NCBI RefSeq assembly: GCF_905475395.1
Contig: NC_058338.1
Coordinates: forward strand, 4,217,001-4,281,000
DNA length: 64,000 nucleotides
Origin: Chrysoperla carnea
Taxonomy: Eukaryota > Arthropoda > Insecta > Neuroptera > Chrysopidae
Reading direction: 5' to 3'
Shown here: positions 1 to 12,276 of the stretch, piece by piece
Layout: every line of letters begins with the position of its first letter
How positions within the stretch are numbered: position 1 is the first letter of the stretch
The notes under the pieces: generated by a model
What the model saw: only the letters and a program-made list of their open reading frames with translations
Databases searched by the model: none
What the model was told of the DNA's origin: nothing
Made by a program: the position numbers and the translations under genes

Positions 1-3000
1 ATGCTGTAGACAATACTGTTCGAGATTTGTACGATGAAGATCGGATACTTTTTGATGTTTTGCTAGCCCTTCTTTGGAATTAAATTTTCGTTTACATAAC
101 AAACATATAAGATTTTCCCAATCTAAACCTTCAATTAATCCACCCGTTCCATTATTTTCTTCATCGCCAGATGTGTCACTACCACCGCCGTACGCTGCGA
201 CAAGAGCACTATTTTGCTGCAAAAGTAAAAAAAGGTTCGTCAGGATTTTTCTAATGAAAGAAATGGTATCGGGGGTTCCGAATGATCAAGCTTGCGGAAT
301 AAATGTTAACTAGTAACAATTAAACAATATTTTTACTTACCGAAGTGCTTCCTGGTGATTTCGCTTCATTTTTCGCAATTAAATTCGAGTTTGATGTAAC
401 AGCGACTTTTTTCTCTAATACAGCAAATCCAATATCAGCTGAGCCAGCAGCGGCTGCTGTCGTTGAATTATGACCATAACCGTCATTCGACATTAAGCCA
501 CGATTTGTTTCTTTCGTTTTGCTCATTGTTTTTGCCCATCGTTCCATATCTTTTGCTATTTTTTTCGCAACTTTTACTTTATCCGGTTTATCCTGTTTCT
601 GTTTCTTTTTATCCTTGTCTTTTTGTTCTTCGCTTGTTGTTGGATTCGCTGCAATCGATGTAACAGTGGATGAAGCCGCGGTCACTGTTGACGTAGTTGC
701 TTGAGCTGTAGTCGTAACAGCTGTGGTTGTCTGACTTGGTGCTAATAAGTATGTCATTTGGGTACCATCCCAATAGAGGTATTTCTGTATTGTACTATTG
801 TAATAATATTGGGAATTTGCGTCGTAATACAGGCCAGTTGATGCATCGTAGTAATAACCAGTTGTTTCGTCGTACATAAAGGAATTAACATCGGGAAGTG
901 CTACAAATAAAAATGAACAATTTTATCAAGAACCGATAAAGAAATCCGAAGAACTAGGTCAAATCTAATGTCAGAACCCTATTGCCTACTTGCATATAAA
1001 TTGCAAAGCACTCTTTAAATGAACTTACGATATTTTCTGCCATCTGTTCCAGTAGGAATCGTAAATGCACCACTTTTATCCGCATTCAATTTCCGTTGAC
1101 GTTGTTGCATAGCTGCATGTGCAACGGCCGCTGCAGCATTCACAGAATTCGCTTGATTATCTTGCGCCAATGAAATTGTAGCTCCTTGAGAAATTTGTTG
1201 TGAAAAATAATTCTTATAATACTCGTAGTAATGTTGATATTGTTCTGGTGTTTTAGCGTAACGACTCGCACTATAATCGGCCAGCGCATTTAAATCGTTC
1301 ATTGTATACGTTTGTGCTGTTGTAGTATTTGAAAATGCAACTTGTGGGAAAATTTGATTGACGTCACCCATTCTATATTTACAATACGATATCGAAACTG
1401 AAACGTGAAAATTTATTTAAACAAATTGTACAAACACTCCAGTATACGAAGAGAATAATAGATGAAATCTCTAAATTTTGACCTATGGCACCGATTTTGA
1501 TGAAAATTGGGATTAAGCTTTATTCACCCTCAAGATCAAAAGTTACATGGCGTTTAGTGGTGCATTATATACAGGGCGTTCTACCACCAGCTATGACCCC
1601 TGAGACAGAGCACCACTAAGAACCATACAATATTTGTTTCTTGGGGTCTTATCTACTTTCCAACAAATTTTCAAATCAATCGAAGCTATAGGAAAGAATT
1701 AAGAAAATTAATCCTCGGTTACTGGAGTAAAACAAACAAATTATAAAATTTGGTTTAATTTAAATTAATCCAATTCAAAGGCTTCTTCATTAGCAACAAT
1801 TGTATCACAACTTACCTAGTTTTCCATCAATGGTAAGTGGTGGAGCTAATGCTGTTAATGTTCCAAATAAACTTAAAGCTTCAATGGTTGTCTCCATATC
1901 TAGATAACAAATACCCCGAGAAGTTTGTGTTAAAGGGTCCCTTCCAATTTGTACACCATTTACAAATTTAACCATATGACCTGCCACTTGTTTTAAAACT
2001 GTCATTACTGAATCTTCCGTTGTTAACGCATCTAAATTTCTAAGCATAATAGCTAAAACAAAAATAAAGTAAGTAAAACTTTCTTCAGTAAAAATTTTTC
2101 AAGAATTTACTTTTCGTAGCGTATTGTGAAACTTCGTCAATTCCACATCCACCATCTTCACTTTCGATACGAGACGCTGAACATCGATAACATGTACTTC
2201 GTCTTCTGAAATTGTTGGTCCCACACTGAAATATAACAAAAATTCAATTATGTATTACAATTACTATTTATCTATCTAGAGTAGTTTCATCAAATGTTGA
2301 GCCTTCTGCGTTAGAAGTTTTTTTTACTTAATTTCAATATTTTTGATTGAATTATCATCCATTAGATGGAGGAAATTTTATGATTGATTGCGTATTAGAA
2401 TTTTACTCTGTTAGGGAATATTTTTGCTTTCATAAATGTTTTGGTGTGATTAACAACTACAAAATAATCGATTTAAACTATTATATTTGGGAGAATAGCG
2501 ATAAAACTGGAAAATCACAATTAAACATATAAATTGAATGAAATAAATACAAACCTTAACACAATGCCAATCTGCTTTAATTTTGGATGATTTATCTGGC
2601 AACGATGAAGAACTTTTCTTTGGTATACTGTATACTAGAACAGCCCTGTACTTGTTTTGCAGCATCAGGACACCCTGTCAATATAAAAACATAAATATAG
2701 TATTCATACAATAAAAAATATAATATTAACCTTGAACCACCCCTAACTGTTTATGAGGTGGTTAACTATTCCCCTGTACGGGTGCTTGTGTGTCTGTATA
2801 TTCCCACTGTTTTGTAACAGTATTTTTCTTTTCAAGTTATTCTATCCATTGTTTTAAAGCAGTTCTCTATCCATATTTTGAAGTAGATACTTCCATTTTA
2901 GTTTATTTTGCAGATTCTAACACTTTAGTTTTTTTTAATCTATTTACAGCTTTAAACATTTACTCAATTTCTCTTAAAATTTAAGTCTACTACTTGAATA

Positions 3001-6000
3001 CACAATTTCAAAGAGTTCTTTTGTTTCAGTTACTTAAAACACAAAATTTTCTAAATTATTTTCATGTCACTAACTATGATTCAAAGTATTGTTCTAATAA
3101 TGTGCACAAAAACACAAAGATCAAATAAAGATTTGTAACTTTTCGAAAACGTACATGAAACAACTCCGAATCAAAAATTTTTAATCAAATTCAATTTAAT
3201 ACATTATTTTTCAATGAAATTTAAGGTAGTATGGGTCGTTATGGGTCAACGTTACAACGATTTAAAGCGCTGAGTTATGGTTCTTTAAAATTTTCGGAGT
3301 CGATTGTCTATTTTATAAAAACAATTTGTTGTGACATATTAATTAAACTTGTTAAAATATACAGTGTGTCCTCGAATAGAGGTAACTATACTAGTAAATT
3401 TTACGACCTTAAATTATCTTCCAAACAAACAAAAAATTAAAATTGGTTCACCCGTTAAGAAGTAACATTGTCACAGACAGACAAATAGATACACATAGCG
3501 GTCAAATTTATAACGTCAGTTTTTTTGCGTCGGGGGTTAATAAAACAATCTTAGCCAAGAAAATTCAAACGAATTATCAAAAATTTTGCAAAATGTTCAC
3601 ATGTAACGGTTACCAATAGTTACAAATTTATTTCCACTTTAAATTTTAATGAGCACAATAAAAGAATTTGCCTCAAGAACAAAAAAAAAAAAGAATAAAT
3701 CCCAAAAAAAAATCACAAAACGTGTCTATGGACAAACTCATAAATATATATATAATGATATAAAGAATGAAATCCTTCTCTGCGAAGTGTAATCCAATGT
3801 TACGAAGTTGACACTGTGCTTGATACCTGTTTCATTTCCATCCACTGAATTGACTCTTCAAGTGTTGGAAACTCGACAAACGCAAAACCTCTTGAAGCAC
3901 CTAAACAGCAACAATAAGACAACGGGTAATAAGAAAAACAAATCATAATTGATCGCCGACGTGGTCACTTCTTCAAATCCAAGCAACAACAACTTACGAA
4001 TACATTTTAACATCCAGTTTTCCCAAATTAACTTTTTTTGTATTTACCTAAAGATTTTCCATTCCGTTTATTTGCAATCTATTTGAAATAGATTATTATG
4101 ATTGATTTTCGAACCAAATTTGTTGATTTTTAATCAAAACAACAAAAAATTGTTTCGTCGAAAATATTGATTCGATTTTTGATAAGAGTTTTTTTTTGTT
4201 TATTGTGATAAAGAGAAACTTGTGAAGTGATGAATAATCAAGAGAAAATTTTTTACAAAAAGAAAAGAAAAACAAAAACATATAAAAGATAAATTTTTGA
4301 ACGACTTATTACCTGTACGACGATTTCTCACGTGACGAATTTCTAGCGGTTTAAATCCACACTGTAGTAAATCTTGCCGTATCTGAAAATAAATACAAGA
4401 AATTGAAATTGGGACAATGAATCAAATGTTAACTTAATAAGTGAAAACAAACAATTGACTTAGTTAATTGTTGAAATACTCTGTATAGAGTGTTGAATGT
4501 CAGTGTTTGAATTATCCCTATCCCTATATACTCTATATATTATAAATGTGAAAGTAAGGATGTTTGTTTGTTTGTTTGTTACGCTTTCACGCAAAAACTA
4601 GCCAATATAGCAATATAGCTCACACATCAGAATAACACATGAGCTATAATTTATAAAGATATATTAAAAAAAAAAAATAAATTAAATTAAAAATAGTAAA
4701 TGTCAAACAATTCAAGGCAATCTTTTCTGATATACTCAATGAATTATGACTGTTTTATAATATTTAACGAGATGTAAGCTCTAAAAATATTTGACTAAGA
4801 CAGCAAGGTGAGTAGAATAAAATACTCACGTCATTTTCGGTGATATGTTGCACTAGTCCACAAATCATGACAGTTTTATTCGGAGCCTGAGTTCTATAGT
4901 CCGTTATAATTGATCTGTAAAACCAAAACAATATTAATATACATAGAAAAGAAATTCGATATGATTAAATACAAACCTTTCTAAGCTGTTTATAGTATCT
5001 TCATCATCCATATATGTTCTACGTTCACGATCTCTATCCTCTTCACGTTTACGATCTCTATCGCGACTATGTCGCCTTGATCTATCACGATCACGACTGC
5101 GACTTCTGCTACGATTACGATCTCGACTACGGCTACGACTTTTACGATCACGACTTCGGCTACGACTTTTATTACGATCACGATCTCGTCTTCTTTCTCG
5201 ATCATATGATGAATCTCGATCACGATTACGATGACTTTTATCCTTATCACTGAGGACATAAACAATTTTTTTTCTCTCGTGGCTCCAAATATAAATTAAA
5301 TCAATGCAAGAAATTGACTTACCTATAATATCTACTACCATGCATATCACCATGATCATAGCTTCTTTGTCGCAATGAATCATAGCTATCACTTTTACTT
5401 AAACGATAATCGTAGTCTCTCATACGTTCTGAACTTCTACTTCGACTACGAAATTTTATTTCCGAGTCATAATTTTCATACTCTTCATATTTGTCATGCT
5501 TCCAACGTTGAGGAGATCGCGAATCGCGTCGATAATCATCCCCATAGCCATCGTATCTTGAATCTGCGTCATCTAGGCAAACATATTAAATTTTGGTTTA
5601 AATCCAAATACTCCGATCTCGAGAGATGGTAGGCAAATACAATAATTTAATAAAATAAAAAATAAAAAAGAAAGTAAGAACTTAGAACTGTTCTTCGTTA
5701 AATTATTTCGCTAATTATCTTTTCGTAAATTAATTAAAAGTTTAGAATTAAGTTATTAAAAAATTAATGAAGGCTCATGACCTCCCTTTCAATCTGTGAT
5801 TGCTTTTCATACCGGTAAACGAGGAGAAAAATAGACGAAATTTCTAAATTTTGACCTATAGCACCGACTTCGATGAAAATTTGGGATTAAGCTTTGTTCA
5901 CCCACTAAATTAAAAGTTATATGGTGCCAAGTGTGTTGCCCAGGGGATGGTAACCATCCCTGCTAGGGGACTGGAAAAATATGTGTTGAAAATGACAACG

Positions 6001-6772
6001 GGAATCGATAGAGGGATAAATTCTAAGAAAAGAAAGTCTCATCAAGGTAATTTTCGAAAAGTCATTACTTTCCAAGTTATTGGCAATTGAAATTCGGAAT
6101 ATTTAACAACAAATAACTAAAAAGAAAAGTACTGTAAAAAACGTTAAAAATGAAAGATTTTCAAGTCATTTGAACGAAAATTAACGGAGTTATAATGAAA
6201 AGAAAGTTGCCTGAACCAAATTTTCAAGTCGATTCGAATTATAGGAAAAAGTTTAGACGTTTAACGCTCGTATACTGAACTATCAGAAAATTTTTATCCA
6301 TTATTAGTTTGTGTAAATAGAGCTATGATAGAGTATGGTCCTTGCGACCCTTTTTACCATGTCTTCTTATATAGTACGATTATTTAAGTTTTATTTTATT
6401 TAATATTTTGCCTTGATAGAAAATAAAAAACACAACAGTATCAAAATTCATAAACACAACATTATTAAAATATCAATATTCTTGTCATTTATTTTATTTT
6501 TGTTGATATAATTAATTGTATTTTCGTAATCCGACAATTTTTACCGTTATTTATTAACAAAAGGGCCAATTCGATCAACTCTTGGCTTTCATTGCCAATA
6601 CACATATTAGCGAAAAATTGATATAAGAATTGATTTTTCCACAATAATAATTTTTAGAACATTAGAAATATTGTATAATTTGTATTCTTAAGAAAATTGG
6701 AGCAAATTATTTACCTGGTGACTTTGAACGGCTATGATAATCACGAAACCTTTTACTGCTATACGAATCCAT
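1..6772 (-). CDS. RBM5/RBM10 homologue: RBM5/RBM10-type RNA-binding splicing regulator, 3' end beyond the window
   Basis: Twelve exons were traced (minus strand, 5' to 3'): 6772-6715, 5572-5323, 5249-4977, 4914-4830, 4382-4313, 3900-3827, 2674-2555, 2225-2111, 2052-1816, 1397-1029, 900-341 and 216-1. All introns are GT-AG and all phases agree, giving 809 residues before the window ends. Seen in order: an Arg/Ser/Asp-rich SR region (about 20-190); RRM1 (about 207-270, RNP1-like RGFAFVEF); a RanBP2-type zinc finger (C308, C311, C322, C325); RRM2 (about 350-430); an OCRE domain of aromatic repeats (about 556-610, core [10 protein letters not shown]); a KDMERWAK segment; and a C2H2 finger in the last exon. 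This order is that of vertebrate RBM5/6/10, nuclear proteins that control 3' splice-site choice and exon skipping. The G-patch expected at the C terminus would lie outside the window. The start is the only ATG in the first exon, just before the SR region. RBM5 and RBM10 cannot be told apart here. Confidence 0.93.
1455..1720. repeat. Dispersed interspersed repeat inside RBM5/10 intron 9
   Basis: The text around 1460-1620 (gacctatggcaccgatttt, then a stretch containing gggattaagctttattcacc and a gcaccacta block) recurs with moderate divergence near 5820-5935 and, in reverse orientation, near 28080-28180. It has no ORF and no clear terminal repeats. It looks like the body of an old dispersed family also seen in introns elsewhere in the window. 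Confidence 0.5.
3360..3440 (+). repeat. Terminal fragment of the 42470-42807 MITE family
   Basis: The segment begins with TA followed by CAGTGTGTCCTCGAATAGAG and continues into a GGTAACTATACT stretch. This matches the terminal inverted repeat of the complete element at 42470-42807. Only one end is present, inside RBM5/10 intron 6. Confidence 0.55.
3440..3545 (+). repeat. 3' end of a dispersed repeat
   Basis: A block containing ggttcacccgtt, cacagacagacaaatagata and cgggggttaa recurs in diverged form at about 29070-29175 and, in part, at about 28290-28375. Its parent element is unknown. It lies in RBM5/10 intron 6. Confidence 0.45.
4439..4509 (+). repeat. 5' head fragment of the 515-bp dispersed family
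   Basis: The segment carries aagtgaaaacaaacaattga followed by a gttaattgttgaaatac block, the same opening as the longer copies at 34219, 54061 and 58727. It stops after about 70 bases, in RBM5/10 intron 4. Confidence 0.5.
4535..4625 (+). repeat. GTTT microsatellite-associated repeat
   Basis: The sequence attataaatgtgaaagtaag is followed by a (GTTT)n tract and then acgctttcacgc. The same layout (attataaatgcgaaagtaac, a GTCT tract, then acgcaatcgcgc) occurs at 27780. It looks like a dispersed insect repeat linked to a microsatellite, in RBM5/10 intron 4. Confidence 0.5.
5815..6260. repeat. Dispersed repeat in RBM5/10 intron 1
   Basis: A second copy of the family at 1455-1720: the block gacctatagcaccgac, then a gggattaagctttgttcac stretch, matches it. 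The part after 5940 has no second copy that I can see in the window. The rest of intron 1 (6260-6710) is AT-rich with no feature I can name. Confidence 0.4.
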
Positions 6773-7096
6773 ATCTGTCAGATTTATTTAATATTCTCTT
6801 ATATATATTTGAATTTAGTCTTTTTTTAAATAAATTTTTTGATAAAATTTATTCTTTGAAAACACTTTTATTGAATTTTTATTCACTTTTATAAAAGCAA
6901 TCAGCAACCATTTTTGTTTCACACATCACTTTTACCAAATTACCATATGTACAGTAGTACCACGGTCAAGTAGTACAGTCTGTGTCAGTTTAGTGATCCA
7001 GTACAAAATTGATTATTTGCATTACATCTAAAAATAATAATTCCGAAAATATTGAACTAGATAGAAAAACGTGTATGCTAAGGCTGCGTTCTGGTA

Positions 7097-7253
7097 TTGG
7101 GATCTGGCATATGAGCGGGGCTAAAACAACATGGCTGACATAAAGTGACAAATTTTAAAAATAACTTTTCAATGCTCAACACTTAAAGCTGTAACTTGAA
7201 ACTAGTTTCTACTTTGACAACCAGGTGTCATGCCTCCTTTTGTCAGATCCCAA
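7097..7253. mobile_element. 157-bp TA-flanked MITE
   Basis: The element starts TTGGGATCTGGCA and ends TGTCAGATCCCAA, so its ends are inverted repeats with one mismatch. A TA dinucleotide flanks each side (7095-7096, 7254-7255), as for Tc1/mariner-type elements. It lies between the RBM5/10 start codon and the 3' end of the next minus-strand gene. A half copy is at 15990. Confidence 0.8.
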
Positions 7254-7352
7254 TACACTGCGGGCACGGTTCAGTGCTCTTACTGGAAAGAAATTGTATT
7301 ACGAGAAATGAATACAAGTTATTTTTTTGGAATTAAGACTTTATATTTTTTA

Positions 7353-9451
7353 TCACATTGAGACATATCTTAATTCTTGTTCAGATTCATTTTGTATAAT
7401 AGTTTTAGGATTTACAAAAATTTCTTCCACTATTAAGTGATGATTTTTATCTAATGATGCATTTGGGACATTTAAATTCATCTCACGAGATGTTTTAAAA
7501 TTTTTCAAGAATAATTTATCATTTTTATTCAAATGTGTTTTGGCAGAATTTTGTAATTCTTTCAATTGCCTCACTAACAGTTCAATTTTTTTAATTAATG
7601 TCTTCGAATCAGAAAGAGTAAATTCGATTTTACTTAAATTATCAGAATTTTGTTTCTTCATATTTTTATTTATTTCAATTCGCCGTTGTAATAAATTAAC
7701 AGGATTAACGTTTTCTGGTTTTTTTGTTCTATTTGCAATTATATTCGCATATTCTCGTAAAAAGTGAAAAAATTCACATTCATTTTCGTTCGAACAAATT
7801 TTATTAATATGACTGTCGATAGACGTCATACTATGTGATTTTCGTAAAATATTTGCGGAAATCTGACAATTAGAAGAGTGTTTAGAGGAGAGTGTTGATG
7901 GATACTTTTCAGTTCTTTCTACTATATTATCTATGGTTCTCTCAAGTGATTCGGACTCTGTTAGATGGTGTTTTAATTCATTAATATAATCATTTAATTT
8001 TAAATGATTTTCTTTAAGTATGCTAGTTAAAGAAATTAACAATTTTGATTTCTCATAAAAACTAGATTTTTCTTTCGGAAGAATTCGATCGCTATCTATT
8101 AATTCATTTCTTAAATTACGTTTTAATGCAGGTAAGTTGTAATAATATTTCAAATCTGATAAATTTTCATGTGAAGTTGTAATATTCGACTTAACATAAT
8201 GAATTTTCAATTGTTTTTGTGCTCTAAGTTTTGGAAGATGTGTTTTTGATCTCGATGTAATTTTACAAATGGAAGTTGTTGCATCTTTTTTTAATATAGA
8301 TGAAGTTTGTATCAATACATTGGCTTTCAATGAAAATTCTTTAAAAAGGCTATTATTATTAATTGTATTCGTTGCAACTGAACTCAAAAATATCTGTGAT
8401 TTTTTTGTGTATTCTTGGCTTTCAATTTTTTCTTTATACATTATATTTTCGTTTGTTTTTTGGTGAAGACCAGAATTTTTAAATAAGATTTTCGTTAACC
8501 CAGAATCACATTTCGAAGTGTGCATTAGATTTTTTAAATCAACAAATTTGGAAGATTGATAATCCTGGTTACAATTTTTATGTTGTGCTTGAAATATTGC
8601 TTTCAAAATCTTCGGATTGAGGGATTTTAAAAAAGACAATGAATCGAAATATTCGGGACAACATATTTCTAAAACAAGAATCTATAGCTAGGATTAAGAA
8701 TATATATGTTTGAGTGAAAAAGCGAAAACGGATATTGAGTAACAAAAAGCGCCTCAGATTACAGAAATTATTACCCTCAATAAAGCGTCTTCGCTTTATA
8801 TTTTATACAAATTTTTGAAAATTTACCATTAATTGAATTCGATATACTGCAAGGACAAAATGTATTTTCTGTTTGACTGCTGTTATCTTTCAGAACTTTC
8901 GAAACAGGTTTATGAATTTTCTTATGTAAAACTTTCTTCTTTTCAAGCATTCGAGACGAAAATTTTTTCTTAGTCAAACGAGATTGTATTTTACAGTATG
9001 AACAATAATTTTTGGCAACGTCGTTTTTATCCCGATATAATTTGTGATCAGATTGTGATTGTAAAACTTTTTTTCTACTTTCACAAGGTGTGTCATAAAG
9101 TTTTTGTAATTGGTACAGAAATAGTTTATCATTAATCGCTGACTGTGGTAGCGATCCCGAATTATTTTTTTCTGATATTTTTATGTTTTTCGGATGGTTT
9201 AACTGATTTTGAAACTTATTTTGTGTATTCCAAGGATCTTGAGATAATTTTCGTATAGAGTATGGACCACAGGAATACTCGCTGGCTTGTTTTGATGTAC
9301 TTTGATAATCAGTTCTTCTTTGCAAGGAAGTAGCTACGCTATCCGTGTAAATGACTCGTTTTTTAGGTTTAAATGAGTGTAAGACACTGTAAGGAACCAT
9401 TTGCCGAACATAACATTTTGTAGTCCAATGTTTTGGTTTTTCTATGACCAT
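7353..9451 (-). CDS. Unrecognised two-exon gene, 646-residue basic protein
   Basis: Exon 1 is 9451-8827 and exon 2 is 8668-7353, joined through a GT-AG intron of 158 bases in phase 1, giving 646 residues. The second open frame runs unbroken across the splice acceptor, which supports a single gene. I do not recognise the family. The protein is rich in Lys, Ser and Asn, lacks a signal peptide or membrane helix, and has a CSYC pair (about residue 152) and a CPC motif near the end of exon 1. Exon 2 is mostly polar, with short stretches that could form coiled coil (about the Glu/Lys-rich region near the middle and the KKIELLVRQLKELQ stretch). It lies on the same strand between RBM5/10 and CDIN1. 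Codon choice is AT-rich like its neighbours. A fast-evolving structural or germline protein is possible but is only a guess. Confidence 0.7.
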
Positions 9452-9518
9452 TATGATTTATAATCAACTTTCAGAATATGTTTAATACCATAATGTTTGG
9501 ATAGTACCCAGGGAAAGT

Positions 9519-9728
9519 TCATAAATTCACCTTTGATTTCACTTCAAACTTTATTCGTAAAAGACGACGAAATGTTAAAAAACATAATATGCTAAATATG
9601 ACGTTTAATAATGTCAAAAAGACCAAAAATATTTTGTTGTCTGGGGTTTTCGGTAACTCTAGTAACGGTTCTGATACATGGTAATTTAATAGCAGCCACT
9701 CAGCATCGGTGGATCTGTTGAGGCCCAT
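9519..9728 (-). CDS. Possible small one-helix membrane protein, 69 aa
   Basis: A 69-residue frame on the minus strand ends 67 bases upstream of the start codon of the 646-residue gene. It has a polar N-terminal half, one strongly hydrophobic stretch (about residues 33-53, containing IFLVFLTLLNVIFSIL), then a basic tail (RRLLRIKFEVKSK). This is the layout of a small integral membrane protein. I do not recognise a family, and it could also be a chance frame or part of the leader of the next gene. Confidence 0.3.
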   Translation of the reverse strand: MGLNRSTDAEWLLLNYHVSEPLLELPKTPDNKIFLVFLTLLNVIFSILCFLTFRRLLRIKFEVKSKVNL

Positions 9729-10029
9729 TTCAGGCTAACGGAAGCATTTGTACGAGAAAAGTCCCACAAAATTGCATTGACTATAGGCCCCGATATGCTT
9801 AATCCGGTCCTGTGCTTATAGATTTAGAAAAAATCACTACGATAGATGAATTGGAAGGAAATGGATAAATAGAGATGCAGTTGTAAAGAAAATTTATAAT
9901 TTAAGAAGCATGCTATAACTACAAAACGAGCTATTAGCCATAATTAAAATGGTCCACCCTGTATATCAATTAATGTTTTTAGATCTTTAGGTATCTTTGC
10001 GTTAACACTCAATAAAAGTCAAAATAATT
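9729..10029. other. Intergenic spacer upstream of the CDIN1 3' end
   Basis: No gene seen. A short ccaccctgtatat motif near 9955 resembles a mariner-type end but has no partner. Confidence 0.4.
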
Positions 10030-11898
10030 TTAAACAGTTTTATTTAAATCAACTTCAATACTTTTCGGATCCATATGAGTAATATTATCCGGAAATCGAT
10101 CACTAATTATAAATCGTTTTTCTAATGGATTTACGATTGTTTCTAAATAACCAAACCAATAAATTATCAATCCGGTACCAAATCTGAAACAAATTTCAAA
10201 TATATTTATAAACATCAAAAAGCAGGTGTGAAAAATTCATGAAACCCATTTAGTTTAATTGTTAGGATTCTTACCTATTCCAATAACTAATATATTGATC
10301 TTTTTCGTAACCCTCGTGTAATTTTGGGTGTCCAAATAACGCTTTACTCTCAATCCAACTGATGACTGTACCATTTACAGCAATTGGCACATCCAATTTA
10401 ATATCTGGTGTTTTATCATATCCATCTTTTCGTAAAAATTCTTCATCCTGAAATATTAATTTGTTCTCGCGTGCTATCCGCACTAATCGTTGTTCATATT
10501 CTAAACCGATACAACTGAAATAGAATAACAAAACTAAAATTCATTAACAAGTCACAAATAGAGTATCTTGCTTGAAGGAAAGCATTATTTTTAAGATATC
10601 GATCTTGTATAGGCTTACAAGTAATATCTCGGAAACAGTCTCGTCCAATCGTCAAACTAACATGACAAATTACTGAAAATGACAATTTTTTTCCTCGATT
10701 TTTTTAAGGAGCTCCGTGAAAAATTTTGTATCAGAATTTGATAATTACAAATAATCTTCATAAGGCCAATTTTGATCCAAAAATATAGAACAATTATAAT
10801 GACACTCGCCCGCTACGCTGAGTTTAAAACCAAAGACCACCGCGTTATAGCCTTCACCTCCTTTGCTCTCACCTACCCCTCTTCCATAACACTCGAAATA
10901 GGGATAGCTTGTTTAAAATAGGCATAATGCATAGAGTATATTATATAACCCTGGTGGAGCAGATGGCCATAAATTGTATCTCGTTCATCCTTTCGAATCT
11001 TTAATTTATGCTTTACAATGACGTTCATAGATGGCGCGAAGTGAAATGCCAAAAAAATAATTTTGTTCTAAATGTATTTTTATTAAAAATATTTATTATT
11101 GTGTTAAGTGCCGAATGAACGAAATCATTTCCCTTCCCTTTTTCTATAAGGAAAAGTTTTTGAGTTTGTGAATAAATCTTACTGTTTTGCTGCATCTGAT
11201 ATAGGTCCAAAATAATCGTCATTCAGCACACACTGGAACAAACATTCCGATCTGTTATTAAAAGTAAATCAATTGTCTGTATTAAATAATTTTGTATTAT
11301 ATGAAAACGTATTTCTATTATCAAGTAGTCATCATCAGTATGAAATACCTAATTGGAGAAAAATCGAATATATCTTAGAAAATCTATGAATATTAACTTA
11401 CCAAATAAACTTCGTAAGCTAAATCCGCATTATTTATTAAAGTACTATCTTTTAATAGTTTATTCGTTTTTGTCTTCATTACTTGTTGATTTTTAACTAG
11501 ATCGTTTTCATTTAAATAATCTTCAATTAAAAGTCGTGCTAATATAGTAGGAACAAAATCATATTTCACCGATAAACGTAATATAATCCCTGGCGGTTCA
11601 TTTGCTTTTATATTTTGGTGATACTCGTCAATAATTCTCTTTCGTAAACGTAATAATTTTGACTTGACCGTTTTTGTTCGAGCATAATATGAAATAATGC
11701 TTTGTAAAGTTTCATATTTAATGCTAAAAACAAAGAAATTCAAGGATAATTTTGGTTTCAAACAAAAGTTAAAGAGAATTATTGGAAAATTTACTGTGGA
11801 AAAGTTTGTGTTAAAATTTTAAAACATTCTCGGCTCAGTCCTGTATGTTCTACAATTAATTTTTCAATCTTATTAAATTCATCAAGTTTCATTGCCAT
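10030..11898 (-). CDS. CDIN1: CDAN1-interacting nuclease 1 (C15orf41 homologue)
   Basis: Five exons on the minus strand: 11898-11795, 11723-11402, 11232-11183, 10514-10275 and 10183-10030, all GT-AG with matching phases, give 289 residues; the human protein is about 281. The match to human C15orf41 is clear in the block GYDKTPD, the ESK motif, YWNRFG and IIYWFGY. PD (195-196) and ESK (214-216) form the active-site signature of the PD-(D/E)XK nuclease fold. The family partners codanin-1 and is linked in humans to congenital dyserythropoietic anaemia type I and to histone handling. For exon 3 I used the acceptor ending TTCCAG, because the stronger-looking upstream AG breaks the frame while this one gives VYLCVLND against VYQCIVND in human. 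The start codon lies only 120 bases from the edge of a composite transposon (12019), so its upstream promoter has been altered. Confidence 0.9.
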
Positions 11899-12026
11899 TT
11901 TCTATGGCGATTTTAATTTTTTTAATTAAGTACAAAAATTAGAAATTTGATGTTTATCTGAAATATTCACAACATTTACGATCTAACCTTAAATAGACGT
12001 TTGACAGTGTCAGATTGTGTCAGATG

Positions 12027-12276
12027 CATGGAGGTTATAAAGAAGGAGAACGATCGCTATAGAAAATATTGTCCCCAAAATATGGACAAAATAAGTGAGG
12101 CGCTGGGATCGCTAAGTTGTCTCATTAAAAGCGGGCTGTTGTGCGCTAATATACTACTTACCGACGACAGCACGGCTGGTGGCTGAAAATGAACTATAAA
12201 TTCTACAAATTTTCAGGGACAGGTGCGCTAATGCTTTAGTACATAGCGATCGTTCTCCTTCTTTATAACCTTCATG
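12027..12276 (+). mobile_element. P-like MITE, copy 1 (left arm of the composite)
   Basis: This 250-bp element has terminal inverted repeats of about 34 bp beginning CATGGAGGTTATAAAGAAGG, with a single mismatch between the ends. The CATG terminus together with 8-bp target duplications is typical of P-superfamily elements, so I infer P-like; no transposase is present to confirm it. A 52-codon frame opens inside the left repeat but does not look selected. Confidence 0.75.

Noticed and set aside
4990-5265. Overlapping frames of 79-91 codons on both strands
   Set aside because: They are shadows of the repetitive Arg/Ser/Asp codons of the RBM5/10 SR region.
10494-10685. A 63-codon minus-strand frame within the CDIN1 gene
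   Set aside because: It overlaps CDIN1 exon 4 and intron 3 in another frame and does not fit the CDIN1 protein.
12028-12186. A 52-codon frame inside the P-like MITE, present in all three copies
   Set aside because: Five differences I noted in the third copy all change the amino acid (for example Tyr to Asn, Asp to Asn, Thr to Ala), and the frame starts inside the terminal repeat. This is what neutral drift of a recently copied element looks like, not selection for a protein.
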